Under the pieces are notes generated by a model. It worked only from the letters and a program-made list of their open reading frames with translations, was not told the origin of the DNA and did not search any database. A DNA stretch of 64,000 bases from Spirochaetales bacterium. GTDB taxonomy: Bacteria; Spirochaetota; Spirochaetia; UBA9216. The stretch is from assembly GCA_016839055.1 (NCBI GenBank), contig JAEKNX010000006.1:124001-188000 (forward strand). The letters are read 5' to 3'. Numbering within the stretch: the first letter of the stretch is position 1; every line of letters starts with the position of its first letter. Positions 19,741-29,350 of the stretch are shown piece by piece. The position numbers and the translations under genes were made by a program.

Positions 19741-20877
19741 ATGAAAGTTGGAATTATTACATATCACAATACAGCCAATTATGGTGCTGCCCTACAAGCT
19801 TATGCTACTCAAATTGCACTATCTGAAATAGGTATTCGTTCAGAAATAATTGATTATACAAATGAAATAAGGAAAACGGAATATGCACCATGGCGAAAAG
19901 TATTTGCGCAATTTAAAAAGAAGAAGATAGTAGCAACTATTATAACATTTGCAGCAATTCCGATGATTGTGAGAAGGAATAGAAATTTCAAACACTTTTA
20001 TAAAGAAAATTTAATCACAAGCCATCAAAAATATAGAAAAAAAGAAGAAATCAAAAATGCCCCGCCATCTTATGACTTGTATATTGCAGGGAGTGATCAA
20101 ATTTGGAATTGGGATGGTAATGGTAATGATGATAATTATTTTCTTGATTTTGTAAAAGATAAAAGCAATACCATGTCATATGCTTCCAGTTTCGGAATGT
20201 CAAACATCCCAGAAGATTTGATTGATAAATATATCATATTAATAAAAAGTATAAGATATATTTCAGTAAGAGAGCAGATGGGAGCGAATTTAGTTAAGCA
20301 GCTTATAGGTAAAAATGTAGAAACTGTATTAGATCCTGTTTTTCTGCCGAGTAAGGAAATTTGGGAAAATCTGATAAGAAAGGAATCCCTCAATAAAAAA
20401 AAATATATGCTTATTTATACGAACAACCATAGATATATGGAAAAATTTGAATCAGCAGCCACTTTTTCTAATAGTTATAAAAAAAAGATTATTATGGGTA
20501 CAGATTTTTCAATAAAACAAATTTTGAACTCTAATATAAAAATAAAATCATCGGAAGGGCCCATAAAATTTCTCAGGTATTTTAAGAATTCTGACTTTAT
20601 TATTACGTCCTCATTTCACGGAACAGCCTTTGCAATAATAATGGAAAAGCCTTTCATTGTCTTTTTATCTGACCATGATGGTCGGAATTCAAGGATTACC
20701 AGTTTACTAAATTCTATAGGTCTTTCAGAAAGAATATTTGATCCTGATACTATTAATGATGTAATATTGAAAAAAATTGATTACAACGAAGTAAATACAA
20801 AATTACACACGTTAAGGACGCATTCTCTTCGTTTTATCAAAGATATTATTATCAATCTTCAACGAGAAGAAAAATAA
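19741..20877 (+). CDS. Polysaccharide pyruvyl transferase family protein (second copy)
   Basis: The 378-residue protein is homologous to the product at 12638. Both have ITYHNTANYGAALQAYA-type N-termini, YDLYIAGSDQIWNWDG near residue 110, MSYASSFGM near residue 146, and ITSSFHGTAFAIIMEKPF near residue 285. It lies between two GT4 genes and is not next to an Fe-S protein as the first copy is. Two pyruvyl transferases suggest two pyruvylated positions, or one copy adapted to another substrate. Confidence 0.85.
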   Translation: MKVGIITYHNTANYGAALQAYATQIALSEIGIRSEIIDYTNEIRKTEYAPWRKVFAQFKKKKIVATIITFAAIPMIVRRNRNFKHFYKENLITSHQKYRKKEEIKNAPPSYDLYIAGSDQIWNWDGNGNDDNYFLDFVKDKSNTMSYASSFGMSNIPEDLIDKYIILIKSIRYISVREQMGANLVKQLIGKNVETVLDPVFLPSKEIWENLIRKESLNKKKYMLIYTNNHRYMEKFESAATFSNSYKKKIIMGTDFSIKQILNSNIKIKSSEGPIKFLRYFKNSDFIITSSFHGTAFAIIMEKPFIVFLSDHDGRNSRITSLLNSIGLSERIFDPDTINDVILKKIDYNEVNTKLHTLRTHSLRFIKDIIINLQREEK

Positions 20878-20878
20878 A

Positions 20879-22102
20879 ATGAAAATTTTAATAATTACTC
20901 CACATTTTCCAACTTTCGATGTTTATCATAGTAGGGCGGATGATCCGCGTACAAAATTTCTTTATGATTATGCTCTTGAATGGATTAAAATAGGACATGA
21001 CGTCAATATAATCCATTGCATACCCAGGTATCCATCCCTTTTTTCAATAGTAGTTAGAATAATAGAATACTTTTCTAAAAATAGAACTGGGCAATTAGAA
21101 AGATTTCTTCAAAAAAAAGATACTGTTCAAAAAGCAGATTACACTTATAAAGGACTTAAAATAGTAAGGGTCCCTATTTCTAAATATATACCGCACAGAG
21201 ACTTCTTTTCATTATCAGTAAGAATATTAAAGAATAGAATTAATAAGTTATTGAAACAAAAAAATTGGAACTATGATATTATAATATCTGATTTTCTTTC
21301 ACCATCACTCTCTATTGCTTGTGATCTGTCCAGCTTTAAAGTTCCTATTTATCAAATTTTTCATCAATCGGATCTTTTATATTTGAAAAATAAAAATCTA
21401 TTTGCATTATTACAGCAAATAGATTGTGCTTTATTTCGTTCATTTAGCCTCAAAAATGAAATTATTAAATCAGGTTATATGCCAAAAGATTTCCATCTTA
21501 TGTTTTCTGGTATTCCAGTTGATTTGAAGTTAGGCAAATGCAGAAAAAGTATCACCAAATTCATTTATGTTGGTAATCTTAGATATTCTAAGAATGTGCA
21601 ACAATTAATAAAGGCATTTGCTTCAGCACATTTGAATACATCGTGTACATTAGAAATTGTTGGCTCCGGGCCTAATGAACGAGAGTTTAGGTTATTAGTA
21701 GATGAACTAGAAATTAGCAGCAAAGTGAAATTTATGGGAAAATTATCCCGAGAACAGGTTTTTAAGAGAATGGCGGCATCAGATTGTTTGGTTATGGTCA
21801 GCAAAGAGACTTTTGGAATGGTTTATGTTGAAGCTATGTCCCAAGGTTGTATCGTTGTTGCAGCGAAAGCACAAGGGATTGATGGAGTTATTGTTGATGG
21901 TAAAAATGGATTTCTTGAACCACTTGAGGATATTGACTCTTTATCAAAAACATTAAGTAAATTATCTTGTTTAGATGAAAAGAGTATAAAAAAAATATCT
22001 GAAAATGCACTTCATACTGCTTCAAGAATGTATGATAATATTCTAGCTGAGGATTTAATTAAAAAAATAAAAATTACTAAAGGAGTCGTTTCTGGCGGAT
22101 GA
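20879..22102 (+). CDS. Glycosyltransferase family 4
   Basis: The 407-residue protein follows the pyruvyl transferase with one intervening base. The N-terminus ILIITPHFPTFDVYHSRADD is typical of GT-B enzymes that act on lipid-linked acceptors. The donor domain has FIYVGNLRYSKNVQQLIKAF near residue 228, VGSGPNEREF near residue 261 and SKETFGMVYVEAMSQGCIVV near residue 306, with both Glu residues of the E-x7-E motif. The product is unknown. Confidence 0.87.
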   Translation: MKILIITPHFPTFDVYHSRADDPRTKFLYDYALEWIKIGHDVNIIHCIPRYPSLFSIVVRIIEYFSKNRTGQLERFLQKKDTVQKADYTYKGLKIVRVPISKYIPHRDFFSLSVRILKNRINKLLKQKNWNYDIIISDFLSPSLSIACDLSSFKVPIYQIFHQSDLLYLKNKNLFALLQQIDCALFRSFSLKNEIIKSGYMPKDFHLMFSGIPVDLKLGKCRKSITKFIYVGNLRYSKNVQQLIKAFASAHLNTSCTLEIVGSGPNEREFRLLVDELEISSKVKFMGKLSREQVFKRMAASDCLVMVSKETFGMVYVEAMSQGCIVVAAKAQGIDGVIVDGKNGFLEPLEDIDSLSKTLSKLSCLDEKSIKKISENALHTASRMYDNILAEDLIKKIKITKGVVSGG

Positions 22103-22106
22103 AAAT

Positions 22107-23237
22107 ATGATGTTAGAGGATTTAGAATCAAAGATTGAAAAGAATGTGGCTCTGAATGAATTTACGACAATGGGTGTTGGAGGAAACGCTTCTTTTTTCG
22201 TACGTATAAAGAAAGAGGAAGATATACCTTTATATGTTAATTGGGCATCGAAACAGGGACTTCCATTATTAATTCTTGGTTGTGGTAGTAATATGATTAT
22301 TTCTGATCTTGGGTTTAAGGGATTGGTTCTTAAAATTGAAATTTCAGGATATACACAATTTCACGAAGATGATAATCAAGTGCATGTAACTGTTGGGGCA
22401 GGTGTGATTTGGGATGATTTTGTAGAGTATTCAGTAAAGAGGGGATGGTGGGGAATTGAAAATATGTCTCTTATTCCAGGTACAGTCGGGGCACTGGCGG
22501 TGCAAAATGTTGGTTCGTATGGACAAGAAGCAAAGAACGTAGTTTCATCAGTGCGTGTATATAATCTTTATACTAAAGAATTTCATGATTTAAGTAATGA
22601 AGAGTGCAAGTTCCGATTCAGAAGAAGCATATTTAATACTACGGAAGCATCTCATTATATAATAACTGCAACAAGGTTTCGATTATTAAAAGGATATCAC
22701 CCCGTTTTAACAAGAAAGGAAATTAGAAATAATCTAATAAAACACAACGATCCTTGTTTTCAAACACAAATCAGAAAATTAGTTATTAAATTAAGAACTT
22801 CAGGAAGGTTGCTACCAAAACCAAATACTTATGGTAACTCAGGAACTTTTTTTCAAGCAAGTTTGATACCATATAAAGAGCTTGGTAAAATAATATACAA
22901 TTTAATAGCTAATAAAAAAATTTCATTAGTAGTAAAAATATTGGCGTGTATTTTGAAACATTCATCTTCTGAAGGTGTTATCATTCCAGCAAGATTTTTT
23001 ATTAAAGAATATGGTTTAATCAATCTTAGTTTTGGATCAGTGAAATTGTACGAAAGTAGTTGTGTGGTTCTTGTTACAGTTGATAAAAATGCACAAGCAT
23101 ACAATATTATAAAGATGGCTGAAAAAATCTGTGGAACTGTTTTTGAAAAAAGTGGAATTATTATTCCAATTGAACCTGTTCTTACAGGGTTTACTGCTGA
23201 GGAGCTCATCCCTATCTCGTTATTTTGTGAAAAGTAA
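22107..23237 (+). CDS. MurB-like FAD-dependent enolpyruvyl-sugar reductase
   Basis: The 376-residue protein matches MurB over its whole length: FTTMGVGGNASFFV near residue 20, the FAD-binding LGCGSNMIISDLGFKGLVL near residue 57, ENMSLIPGTVGALAVQNVGSYGQE near residue 118, FRFRRSIFN near residue 168, and IEPVLTG near the C-terminus. MurB reduces UDP-GlcNAc enolpyruvate to UDP-MurNAc. Here the block that carries the proton-donor Ser (GSFFKNP in E. coli MurB, Ser229) reads GNSGTFFQASLIP, so position 247 is Thr and the usual Asn-Pro is absent. The gene sits among repeat-unit genes and is AT-rich like them. A lactyl-sugar in the surface glycan is a possible purpose. ATG codons at 22107 and 22110 are both usable. 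Confidence 0.82.
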   Translation: MMLEDLESKIEKNVALNEFTTMGVGGNASFFVRIKKEEDIPLYVNWASKQGLPLLILGCGSNMIISDLGFKGLVLKIEISGYTQFHEDDNQVHVTVGAGVIWDDFVEYSVKRGWWGIENMSLIPGTVGALAVQNVGSYGQEAKNVVSSVRVYNLYTKEFHDLSNEECKFRFRRSIFNTTEASHYIITATRFRLLKGYHPVLTRKEIRNNLIKHNDPCFQTQIRKLVIKLRTSGRLLPKPNTYGNSGTFFQASLIPYKELGKIIYNLIANKKISLVVKILACILKHSSSEGVIIPARFFIKEYGLINLSFGSVKLYESSCVVLVTVDKNAQAYNIIKMAEKICGTVFEKSGIIIPIEPVLTGFTAEELIPISLFCEK

Positions 23238-23264
23238 AAAATCTAAATCATTTAATGGAAAACT

Positions 23265-24557
23265 ATGAAAATTATATATTTACATCAATATTTTAATACA
23301 CCTGATATGGTTGGAGGGACTAGGTCATTTGAAGTTGCAAAAAGGCTTGTTATTTCAGGGCATGAAGTTCATATCGTCACTACTCAGAGAGAGAAAAAAA
23401 CTAATATGTATAAATCATGGAATTATACATATGAATCAGGCATACATGTTCATTGGCTTAATTTACCGTATTCAAATAAAATGTCATATTTTAAGAGAGT
23501 TGTTGTTTTTATGAAATTTGCATTTTACTCATCAATAAAAGCAATTAGTATAAAAGGAGACATCGTTTTTGCAACTAGCACACCTCTCACTATTGCTATA
23601 CCCGGTATCTTTACAGCTAAAAAATTGAAAATTCCTATGATCTTAGAAGTTCGTGATTTATGGCCGGAAATACCAATTGTTGTAGGCGCAATTAATAATC
23701 CAATTGTATGTAAAGTTGCTAAAATATTAGAAAAATGGGCATACAAGAACTCTGAGGCAATAATAGCATTATCCCCTGGAATGAGAGCTGGTGTAATAAA
23801 CAAGGGATATGATAGTAGTCGTGTTGCTGTAATTCCAAATAGTTGTGATAATGAAACCTTTCAAAATGTTAAACAAGAAGATATTTATAATTTTCGGCAT
23901 AGTCGAGCGTGGTTAAGAGATAATCCTCTAATAACATATGTTGGTACATTTGGCCTTATTAATGGAGTTAGTTATCTTGTTGACATAGCATCAGAATTAC
24001 TTTTAATTAATCCAGCTATAAAAATATTACTCGTTGGTGATGGTAAAGAAAAAAATCTCGTATCAGTTAAAGCAAAGAATTCTGGAGTACTTGGAGTTAA
24101 TTTATTTATTGAAGACTGTTTACCCAAAAAAGACATTCCTCTTTTTTTTGCGGCTTCAACATTATCTTGTAGTGTTGTTATTAATAAGGAAAGTTTGTTC
24201 CATAATTCTGCAAATAAGTTTTTTGATTCACTTTCATCGGGAACTCCTATATTCTTAAATCATGGTGGATGGCAGGCTGATTTACTTGAAGCTACTGGTG
24301 CTGGTTTTAATGTTTGGAATAAATCAATGAAAGAATCTGCTGAAATTATTAGTAGAATGATTAGCAATAAAGATTGGCTTAAGACCGCAGGAAAAAGATC
24401 GAAAATTATTGCTACACAGATTTTCGATAGAAATATACAAGTAGAAAAGTTGAGGCAAGTACTTGAAGCAGCGTATGAATTAAAAGGGAACAAAGCCTTT
24501 GAAATTGCACCTGGAGGTTTCCTATCTGATTATAAGTTAATTATGAAAATAGATTAA
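23265..24557 (+). CDS. Glycosyltransferase family 4 (WbuB-like)
   Basis: The 430-residue protein begins IYLHQYFNTPDMVGGTRSFE, the N-terminal signature of a GT4 subgroup that includes WbuB. Other motifs are ILEVRDLWPEIPI near residue 125, IALSPGMRAGV near residue 166, VIPNSCDNETF near residue 194, TYVGTFGLINGVSYLVDIA near residue 225, and HNSANKFFDSLSSGTPIFL near residue 312. It is a second member of the subgroup found at 8597, so a related amino-sugar donor is plausible but unproven. Confidence 0.86.
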   Translation: MKIIYLHQYFNTPDMVGGTRSFEVAKRLVISGHEVHIVTTQREKKTNMYKSWNYTYESGIHVHWLNLPYSNKMSYFKRVVVFMKFAFYSSIKAISIKGDIVFATSTPLTIAIPGIFTAKKLKIPMILEVRDLWPEIPIVVGAINNPIVCKVAKILEKWAYKNSEAIIALSPGMRAGVINKGYDSSRVAVIPNSCDNETFQNVKQEDIYNFRHSRAWLRDNPLITYVGTFGLINGVSYLVDIASELLLINPAIKILLVGDGKEKNLVSVKAKNSGVLGVNLFIEDCLPKKDIPLFFAASTLSCSVVINKESLFHNSANKFFDSLSSGTPIFLNHGGWQADLLEATGAGFNVWNKSMKESAEIISRMISNKDWLKTAGKRSKIIATQIFDRNIQVEKLRQVLEAAYELKGNKAFEIAPGGFLSDYKLIMKID

Positions 24558-24668
24558 ATATAGTATTAGTATTTTAAAAATAATAAGATTTAAAAGATGC
24601 TTTTTATTTACTATATCTTTAAAGAAAGTATAAGAATGTTTTATTTAGGAGATAATTTACGAATTAAG

Positions 24669-25301
24669 ATGATAAAAATTATTTATAATAACTCGATAAC
24701 ATATATAAATGTAACTCATTTGAATTTAGTCGCTTTATTACATAAAAGAGAAATTTCAAAAGGTTTTTTATCTTCCTTAAATTTAAAATTTTTATCAAAA
24801 TTATATCAAATTATTTTACATGATGATGATTCATTTCTTTGTATCGCTTTTATCGATGGACATGTGGGGGGGGTTATTTCGGGAACTATAAATATCAGGA
24901 ATATGTATAAAAAAGCAATAACTGGAAAGCTCTTATTATATGTTATTTATCTGATTCCAAATATCTTTAATAGAAGCTTTTTTAAAAAAGCATTTCAAAC
25001 TATTATTTATCCCTTTACAGCAGCGAAAGCAGATGGTTTTCATGAAAACACCATTGATGCAGAACTTTTAAGTATAGTAGTAGCACCAGAATATAGAAAT
25101 CTGGGCATAGCCAAGACACTATATTCAAAGCTTGTTGATTTCTTTGAAAACAAAGAAGTCGACAGATTTAAAATAATGGTAGGAAGCGGGCTTGAAGGTA
25201 GTCGAGCTTTTTACAATTCTTTAGGGGCTGAAGAAGTCGCTGAAATATCGATACATTCGCACAATGATTCTATTCTTTTTATTCACAATATTGGAAAATA
25301 A
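24669..25301 (+). CDS. GNAT N-acetyltransferase, probable sugar N-acetyltransferase
   Basis: I choose the ATG at 24669 (about 210 residues), because the resulting N-terminus MIKIIYNNSITYIN is usual for this group; the frame is open back to 24597. The acetyl-CoA-binding block ELLSIVVAPEYRNLGIAKTLY near residue 134 contains R-N-x-G-I-A, and GSRAFYNSLGAE near residue 180 is the C-terminal GNAT signature. The next genes encode an aminotransferase and a 4,6-dehydratase, so acetylation of a 4-amino-4,6-dideoxy sugar nucleotide is the likely role. It is the last of the very AT-rich genes. Confidence 0.72.
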   Translation: MIKIIYNNSITYINVTHLNLVALLHKREISKGFLSSLNLKFLSKLYQIILHDDDSFLCIAFIDGHVGGVISGTINIRNMYKKAITGKLLLYVIYLIPNIFNRSFFKKAFQTIIYPFTAAKADGFHENTIDAELLSIVVAPEYRNLGIAKTLYSKLVDFFENKEVDRFKIMVGSGLEGSRAFYNSLGAEEVAEISIHSHNDSILFIHNIGK

Positions 25302-25320
25302 TTAATCAGGAAAGATTATA

Positions 25321-26472
25321 ATGAATACATCATCACTCATCTCCTATATCAAAAACACTCTCTATCCCAATGACCTGTCTATTCCGCTTCACCGGCCGGT
25401 TTTCGAAGGACGCGAAAAAGAATATCTTGCCGATTGCATTGATTCAAATTTTGTCTCATCGGTAGGGCAAAAGGTGATAGACTTTGAGAATCAGATTCGG
25501 GAGTATACAGGGGCTAAATTCGCGGCCGCTGTTGTTAACGGCACTGCAGCACTCCATGCTGCTCTCATCATCTCCGGAGTTACACCGGACACCGAGGTAA
25601 TAACCCAGCCTTTATCCTTTGCCGCAACCTGTAATGCAATAGCATATTGCGGAGCGAAACCTGTTTTTATTGATGTTAATGCTTCAACTTTGGGGCTGTC
25701 AGCTGAAAAACTTGAAAAATTCCTTAAAAATAAGACGCAATATAAAAATGGGAAAACCGTAAACCGCAAGACAAGACGGGAAATCACAGCATGTGTGCCT
25801 ATGCACACCTTTGGTCATCCCTGTGAAATTGAGGATATCGCCCGACTCTGCAGAGAATACAATATCAGCCTTGTTGAAGATGCGGCAGAATCTCTGGGCA
25901 GTATTTACAAAGAAAAACATACCGGTACCTTTGGTAATATCGGCATTATTAGTTTTAACGGTAACAAGATACTAACAACCGGCGGCGGCGGAATGATCCT
26001 CACAAATGATTCCGCCGCCGCCGAACGGGCAAAGTTTTTAACAACCACTGGCAAGAGACCTCATCCCTATGAGTTTTTCCATCCCGAAGTTGCTTTTAAT
26101 TATCGCATGCCAAACCTGAATGCCGCCCTCGGATGTGCCCAGATGGAACAATTGCCGGCTTTTGTTGAGAAAAAAAGGGCTTTAGCTGAAAAATACAAGG
26201 CTTTTTGTGCTGAACAGAAGATCCACTTTATCCATGAACCCGCGGGATCGAAATCTAACTACTGGCTTAATGCCATTCTGCTTTCCGGCAGAGAGGAAAG
26301 AGATCAATTCCTGAAAGAGACAAACAGTCAGGGGGTTATGACCCGGCCTGTCTGGGATCTGATGAATACCCTGCCTGCCTTCTCTGATTGTCAGGTTGAA
26401 AATATTTCTACTGCTGAAAATATGGCTGATCGATTGGTAAATCTGCCTAGTAGTGTACCGACAGAAAGCTGA
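25321..26472 (+). CDS. LegC-type DegT/DnrJ/EryC1 sugar aminotransferase
   Basis: The 383-residue PLP enzyme begins with IPLHRPVFEGREKEYLADCI, typical of the LegC group. It has VNGTAALHAAL near residue 74, VEDAAESLGS near residue 186, and the PLP-lysine block SFNGNKILTTGGGG near residue 213, where Lys218 would bind the cofactor. The family transaminates UDP-4-keto-6-deoxy-GlcNAc-like sugars. The gene is GC-richer than all genes from 9.8 to 25.3 kb, which marks a composition boundary. It ends at PSSVPTES, and the next gene follows after 43 bases. Confidence 0.88.
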   Translation: MNTSSLISYIKNTLYPNDLSIPLHRPVFEGREKEYLADCIDSNFVSSVGQKVIDFENQIREYTGAKFAAAVVNGTAALHAALIISGVTPDTEVITQPLSFAATCNAIAYCGAKPVFIDVNASTLGLSAEKLEKFLKNKTQYKNGKTVNRKTRREITACVPMHTFGHPCEIEDIARLCREYNISLVEDAAESLGSIYKEKHTGTFGNIGIISFNGNKILTTGGGGMILTNDSAAAERAKFLTTTGKRPHPYEFFHPEVAFNYRMPNLNAALGCAQMEQLPAFVEKKRALAEKYKAFCAEQKIHFIHEPAGSKSNYWLNAILLSGREERDQFLKETNSQGVMTRPVWDLMNTLPAFSDCQVENISTAENMADRLVNLPSSVPTES

Positions 26473-26515
26473 CAAAAATATTAGATATAAGTATAATCAA
26501 ATCAAAGGAAGAAGA

Positions 26516-27718
26516 ATGCAAATTGACATTGATCCTGCCCTTACATTAATTGGCAGAACCAGTTCTCTGCTTGATGAGGATGTTCTCAATAACGCAGAAA
26601 TCTTAAAAAGGGAAGCCGCTAAAAGCCGCTTCCTTGTTATAGGCGGTGCGGGTTCGATCGGCCAGGCCGTTGTAAAAGAAATCTTCGGGCGGAACCCAAA
26701 GACGCTGCATGTCGTCGACATTTCAGAGAACAATCTTGTTGAGCTGGTCAGGGATATTCGCAGCTCGATGGGTTATATTGATGGAGACTTCCGGACCTTT
26801 GCACTCGATTGCGGTTCGCGAAGTTTCGAAGCCTTTTTTAAAAATGAAGGGGCTTACGACTATGTTTTTAACCTTTCGGCATTAAAACATGTTCGAAGTG
26901 AAAAAGATCCATATACGCTGATGCGGATGGTGAATGTAAATATTCTAAATACTATAAAAACCATGAGAATGGCAGCGGAAAGCGGCGCCTGCAAGTATTT
27001 CTGTGTTTCAACAGATAAGGCAGCTAACCCGGTTAATATGATGGGAGCATCAAAGAGGATAATGGAAATGTTTCTGATGCGGGATGGTGAACAATTGCCA
27101 ATATCTACAGCCCGTTTTGCGAATGTCGCTTTCTCCGACGGAAGCCTTCTTCATGGTTTCAATCAAAGGCTTTTGAAAGACCAGCCCCTTGCCGCTCCAA
27201 GTGATGTGCGTCGCTATTTTGTCACCGCCGGAGAAGCCGGACAGCTATGTCTTCTCTCGGGAATTCTCGGGGAAAACAGGGATATCTTTTTCCCGAAACT
27301 AAGTTCTGCGTTAAACCTTGTTACCTTTTCATCAATAGCTGAAAAGTACCTTCTGCAGCGGGGCTACGAACCTGTTATCTGCGGGACAGAAGACGAAGCG
27401 CGCTTGCGAGTGCATGAATTGAAAAGCAGAAATCAATGGCCATGCTATTTCTTCAAAAGTGATACCACCGGCGAGAAGGATTTTGAGGAGTTCTTCACCG
27501 AGAATGAAGATATTGATCTGCAGCGGTTCAACAGTCTAGGTGTCGTCAAAAACAGCCTAACTTATAATCCGCAGATTCTGCAGAACTTTCTTGAATCAAT
27601 TCAAAATATGAAGGATGACGGACTGTGGTCGAGAAATGATTTAATCCGTTTATTTAATAGTATAATCCCGAATTTTAATCACAAAGAAACCGGGAAATTT
27701 CTTGATGGGAGAATGTAG
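26516..27718 (+). CDS. Nucleotide-sugar 4,6-dehydratase (LegB/PglF-like)
   Basis: The ATG at 26516 is preceded by an AAAGGAAGAAGA ribosome-binding site and gives a 400-residue protein; the open frame upstream to 26453 only overlaps the aminotransferase. Features are FLVIGGAGSIGQAV near residue 38, LSALKHVRSEKDP near residue 119, and the active-site block STDKAANPVNMMGASKR near residue 160. It lacks the membrane segments of PglF, so it is the soluble form. It should make the 4-keto-6-deoxy substrate for the aminotransferase at 25321. Confidence 0.85.
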   Translation: MQIDIDPALTLIGRTSSLLDEDVLNNAEILKREAAKSRFLVIGGAGSIGQAVVKEIFGRNPKTLHVVDISENNLVELVRDIRSSMGYIDGDFRTFALDCGSRSFEAFFKNEGAYDYVFNLSALKHVRSEKDPYTLMRMVNVNILNTIKTMRMAAESGACKYFCVSTDKAANPVNMMGASKRIMEMFLMRDGEQLPISTARFANVAFSDGSLLHGFNQRLLKDQPLAAPSDVRRYFVTAGEAGQLCLLSGILGENRDIFFPKLSSALNLVTFSSIAEKYLLQRGYEPVICGTEDEARLRVHELKSRNQWPCYFFKSDTTGEKDFEEFFTENEDIDLQRFNSLGVVKNSLTYNPQILQNFLESIQNMKDDGLWSRNDLIRLFNSIIPNFNHKETGKFLDGRM

Positions 27719-28404
27719 TGCTGCGTTTTTTTGATATTATTCTGTCTTTTATTGCAATTGTTCTATTTTTACCCTTCTTTTTAATCATTTCGGTAGTACT
27801 GCTCTGCACTGGTGAACACCAGGTATTATATTTGCAGAACAGAGTTGGTCGGGGCATGAAGCTTTTTAAGGTTTTCAAGCTGACAACCATGATGAAAAAT
27901 AGTGAAAAAATGGAAGGCGGAGAGATAACCCATGAACATGATCCCAGGGTTTTACCAATAGGAGCCTTCCTTCGTAGGACAAAATTGAACGAATTGCCTC
28001 AGTTAATTAATATTCTTAAGGGTGATATGAGTTTTGTAGGTCACAGACCGCTTGTTCCTTCTCAGTTTGGAATGTATTCAGAAGAGATTCAACAGAAACT
28101 TGCAACTATAAAACCGGGTTTAAGCGGTATAGGTTCAATTATTTTCAGGGATGAAGAGCACCTGATGTCATTCAGTGAATTAGGTTATAATGAATGTTTT
28201 GAAAAAATCATTACACCTTATAAGGGGGAGCTTGAAGTCTGGTATACAGAGAATATGAGTATCTGGAACTATATTAAGATAATTCTTCTCACCTTTGTTG
28301 TTCTTTTTAAGCCGGATGCCAATATTTTAAAAAGTGTATATCCGCAGCTTCCGAAACCAAATCAAGCAATGTCTGATTTATTAAAGAAAAGCGGAAGGAG
28401 ATAA
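27718..28404 (+). CDS. PglC-like initiating phosphosugar transferase
   Basis: The 228-residue protein starts at a GTG that overlaps the upstream stop by one base. One N-terminal hydrophobic segment (residues 4-28) precedes the catalytic domain of bacterial sugar transferases: QNRVGRGMKLFKVFKLTTM, then RRTKLNELPQLINILKGDMSFVGHRPL near residue 84 with the Asp-containing motif, and IKPGLSGIG near residue 134. It lacks the extra N-terminal helices of WbaP/WcaJ and so belongs to the small monotopic class, which transfers phospho-sugar to undecaprenyl phosphate. The two preceding genes suggest a diamino-dideoxy sugar as the first residue. Confidence 0.9.
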   Translation: MLRFFDIILSFIAIVLFLPFFLIISVVLLCTGEHQVLYLQNRVGRGMKLFKVFKLTTMMKNSEKMEGGEITHEHDPRVLPIGAFLRRTKLNELPQLINILKGDMSFVGHRPLVPSQFGMYSEEIQQKLATIKPGLSGIGSIIFRDEEHLMSFSELGYNECFEKIITPYKGELEVWYTENMSIWNYIKIILLTFVVLFKPDANILKSVYPQLPKPNQAMSDLLKKSGRR

Positions 28405-28458
28405 CTCCATTGTTCGCATTAGTAAATATAATGTTAAAATTTTTTCTTAGGAGTATAT

Positions 28459-29322
28459 ATGTCTGACTTAAAACAAGAACCAGATAAAAACCTTATTCCG
28501 GATGCGGACGAGATATCTCTGGTTGACCTGCTGGTTGTTATTCTGCGCAGAAGACGTCTTATTTTAGGGCTTACTCTCGCAGCAGTTGTTATAGGAACGG
28601 CTCTCGTTCTTATTCTTCCGACATTAAAATATCAGAAAAGCCTTGAAATAGAAGCTTTACAGGACGAAAACAGGTATGAAGTCTCATTAACCTGCGCTCT
28701 GGCTCCTTCGGCCCTTTATTTTGGTAGCAGCAAACAATTTGAAGAAATAGTTTTTCTTACAATAAAGGATCCAGTCGTTTTATCTAAATCGCTTGAAGCA
28801 AATAATATCGTTGATATAACTGATGTTGTATTAAAAAATGTCACCAATGACGGGAATGGTCTTTTTACAATGTCTGTTATTATGGACAGTGGTGACATGG
28901 CAAAACGGTTTCTGGATACCATACTAAGTGAAGTAAATATCCGCTTATCTGAACTCTTATATCCATCGCTTCAGGCTGAAATACAGAATTATGAAGAATT
29001 TATCAAACTGGACTATTCCAGTAAGGTTGACGAATCGGATTTAGTAACCGCATTTTACCGATACAAAGCAGCGGGACGCATCACTTCAGGTAATGACAAT
29101 GTTTTAACACCTGTTCTGAACCGTGAAAAGCCAGTTGCAGTTGGTAAAATAGCTAGTCTTACCAGTATTCGTAATAATTTGATAACAAAAGTGATTATTG
29201 CAGTTGCTGCAGTTTTCCTGCTCTCTATTTTTCTGGCATTCATCCTACAGGCTATTGAAAATGTACGGAAGGATCCTGTTTCTGTTTCCAAACTGAGACG
29301 TGCTCTTGGAAAAGAAAAATAG
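28459..29322 (+). CDS. Wzz-like chain-length determinant protein (second)
   Basis: The 287-residue protein has transmembrane segments at about residues 34-56 and 242-264 around a periplasmic domain. The N-terminal ISLVDLLVVILRRRRLILG is the usual cytoplasmic lead into the first Wzz helix. A TAGGAG ribosome-binding site lies 5 bases before the ATG. It overlaps the start region of the permease gene cluster, so it may belong to either the polysaccharide locus or the export cassette. It has no kinase domain. Confidence 0.75.
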   Translation: MSDLKQEPDKNLIPDADEISLVDLLVVILRRRRLILGLTLAAVVIGTALVLILPTLKYQKSLEIEALQDENRYEVSLTCALAPSALYFGSSKQFEEIVFLTIKDPVVLSKSLEANNIVDITDVVLKNVTNDGNGLFTMSVIMDSGDMAKRFLDTILSEVNIRLSELLYPSLQAEIQNYEEFIKLDYSSKVDESDLVTAFYRYKAAGRITSGNDNVLTPVLNREKPVAVGKIASLTSIRNNLITKVIIAVAAVFLLSIFLAFILQAIENVRKDPVSVSKLRRALGKEK

Positions 29323-29350
29323 AAAACTCACAAAACCCTGGAGTAGTTTA

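Noticed and set aside
22853-23209. A 118-codon open frame on the minus strand
   Set aside because: It is antisense to the MurB-like gene and has no recognisable product.
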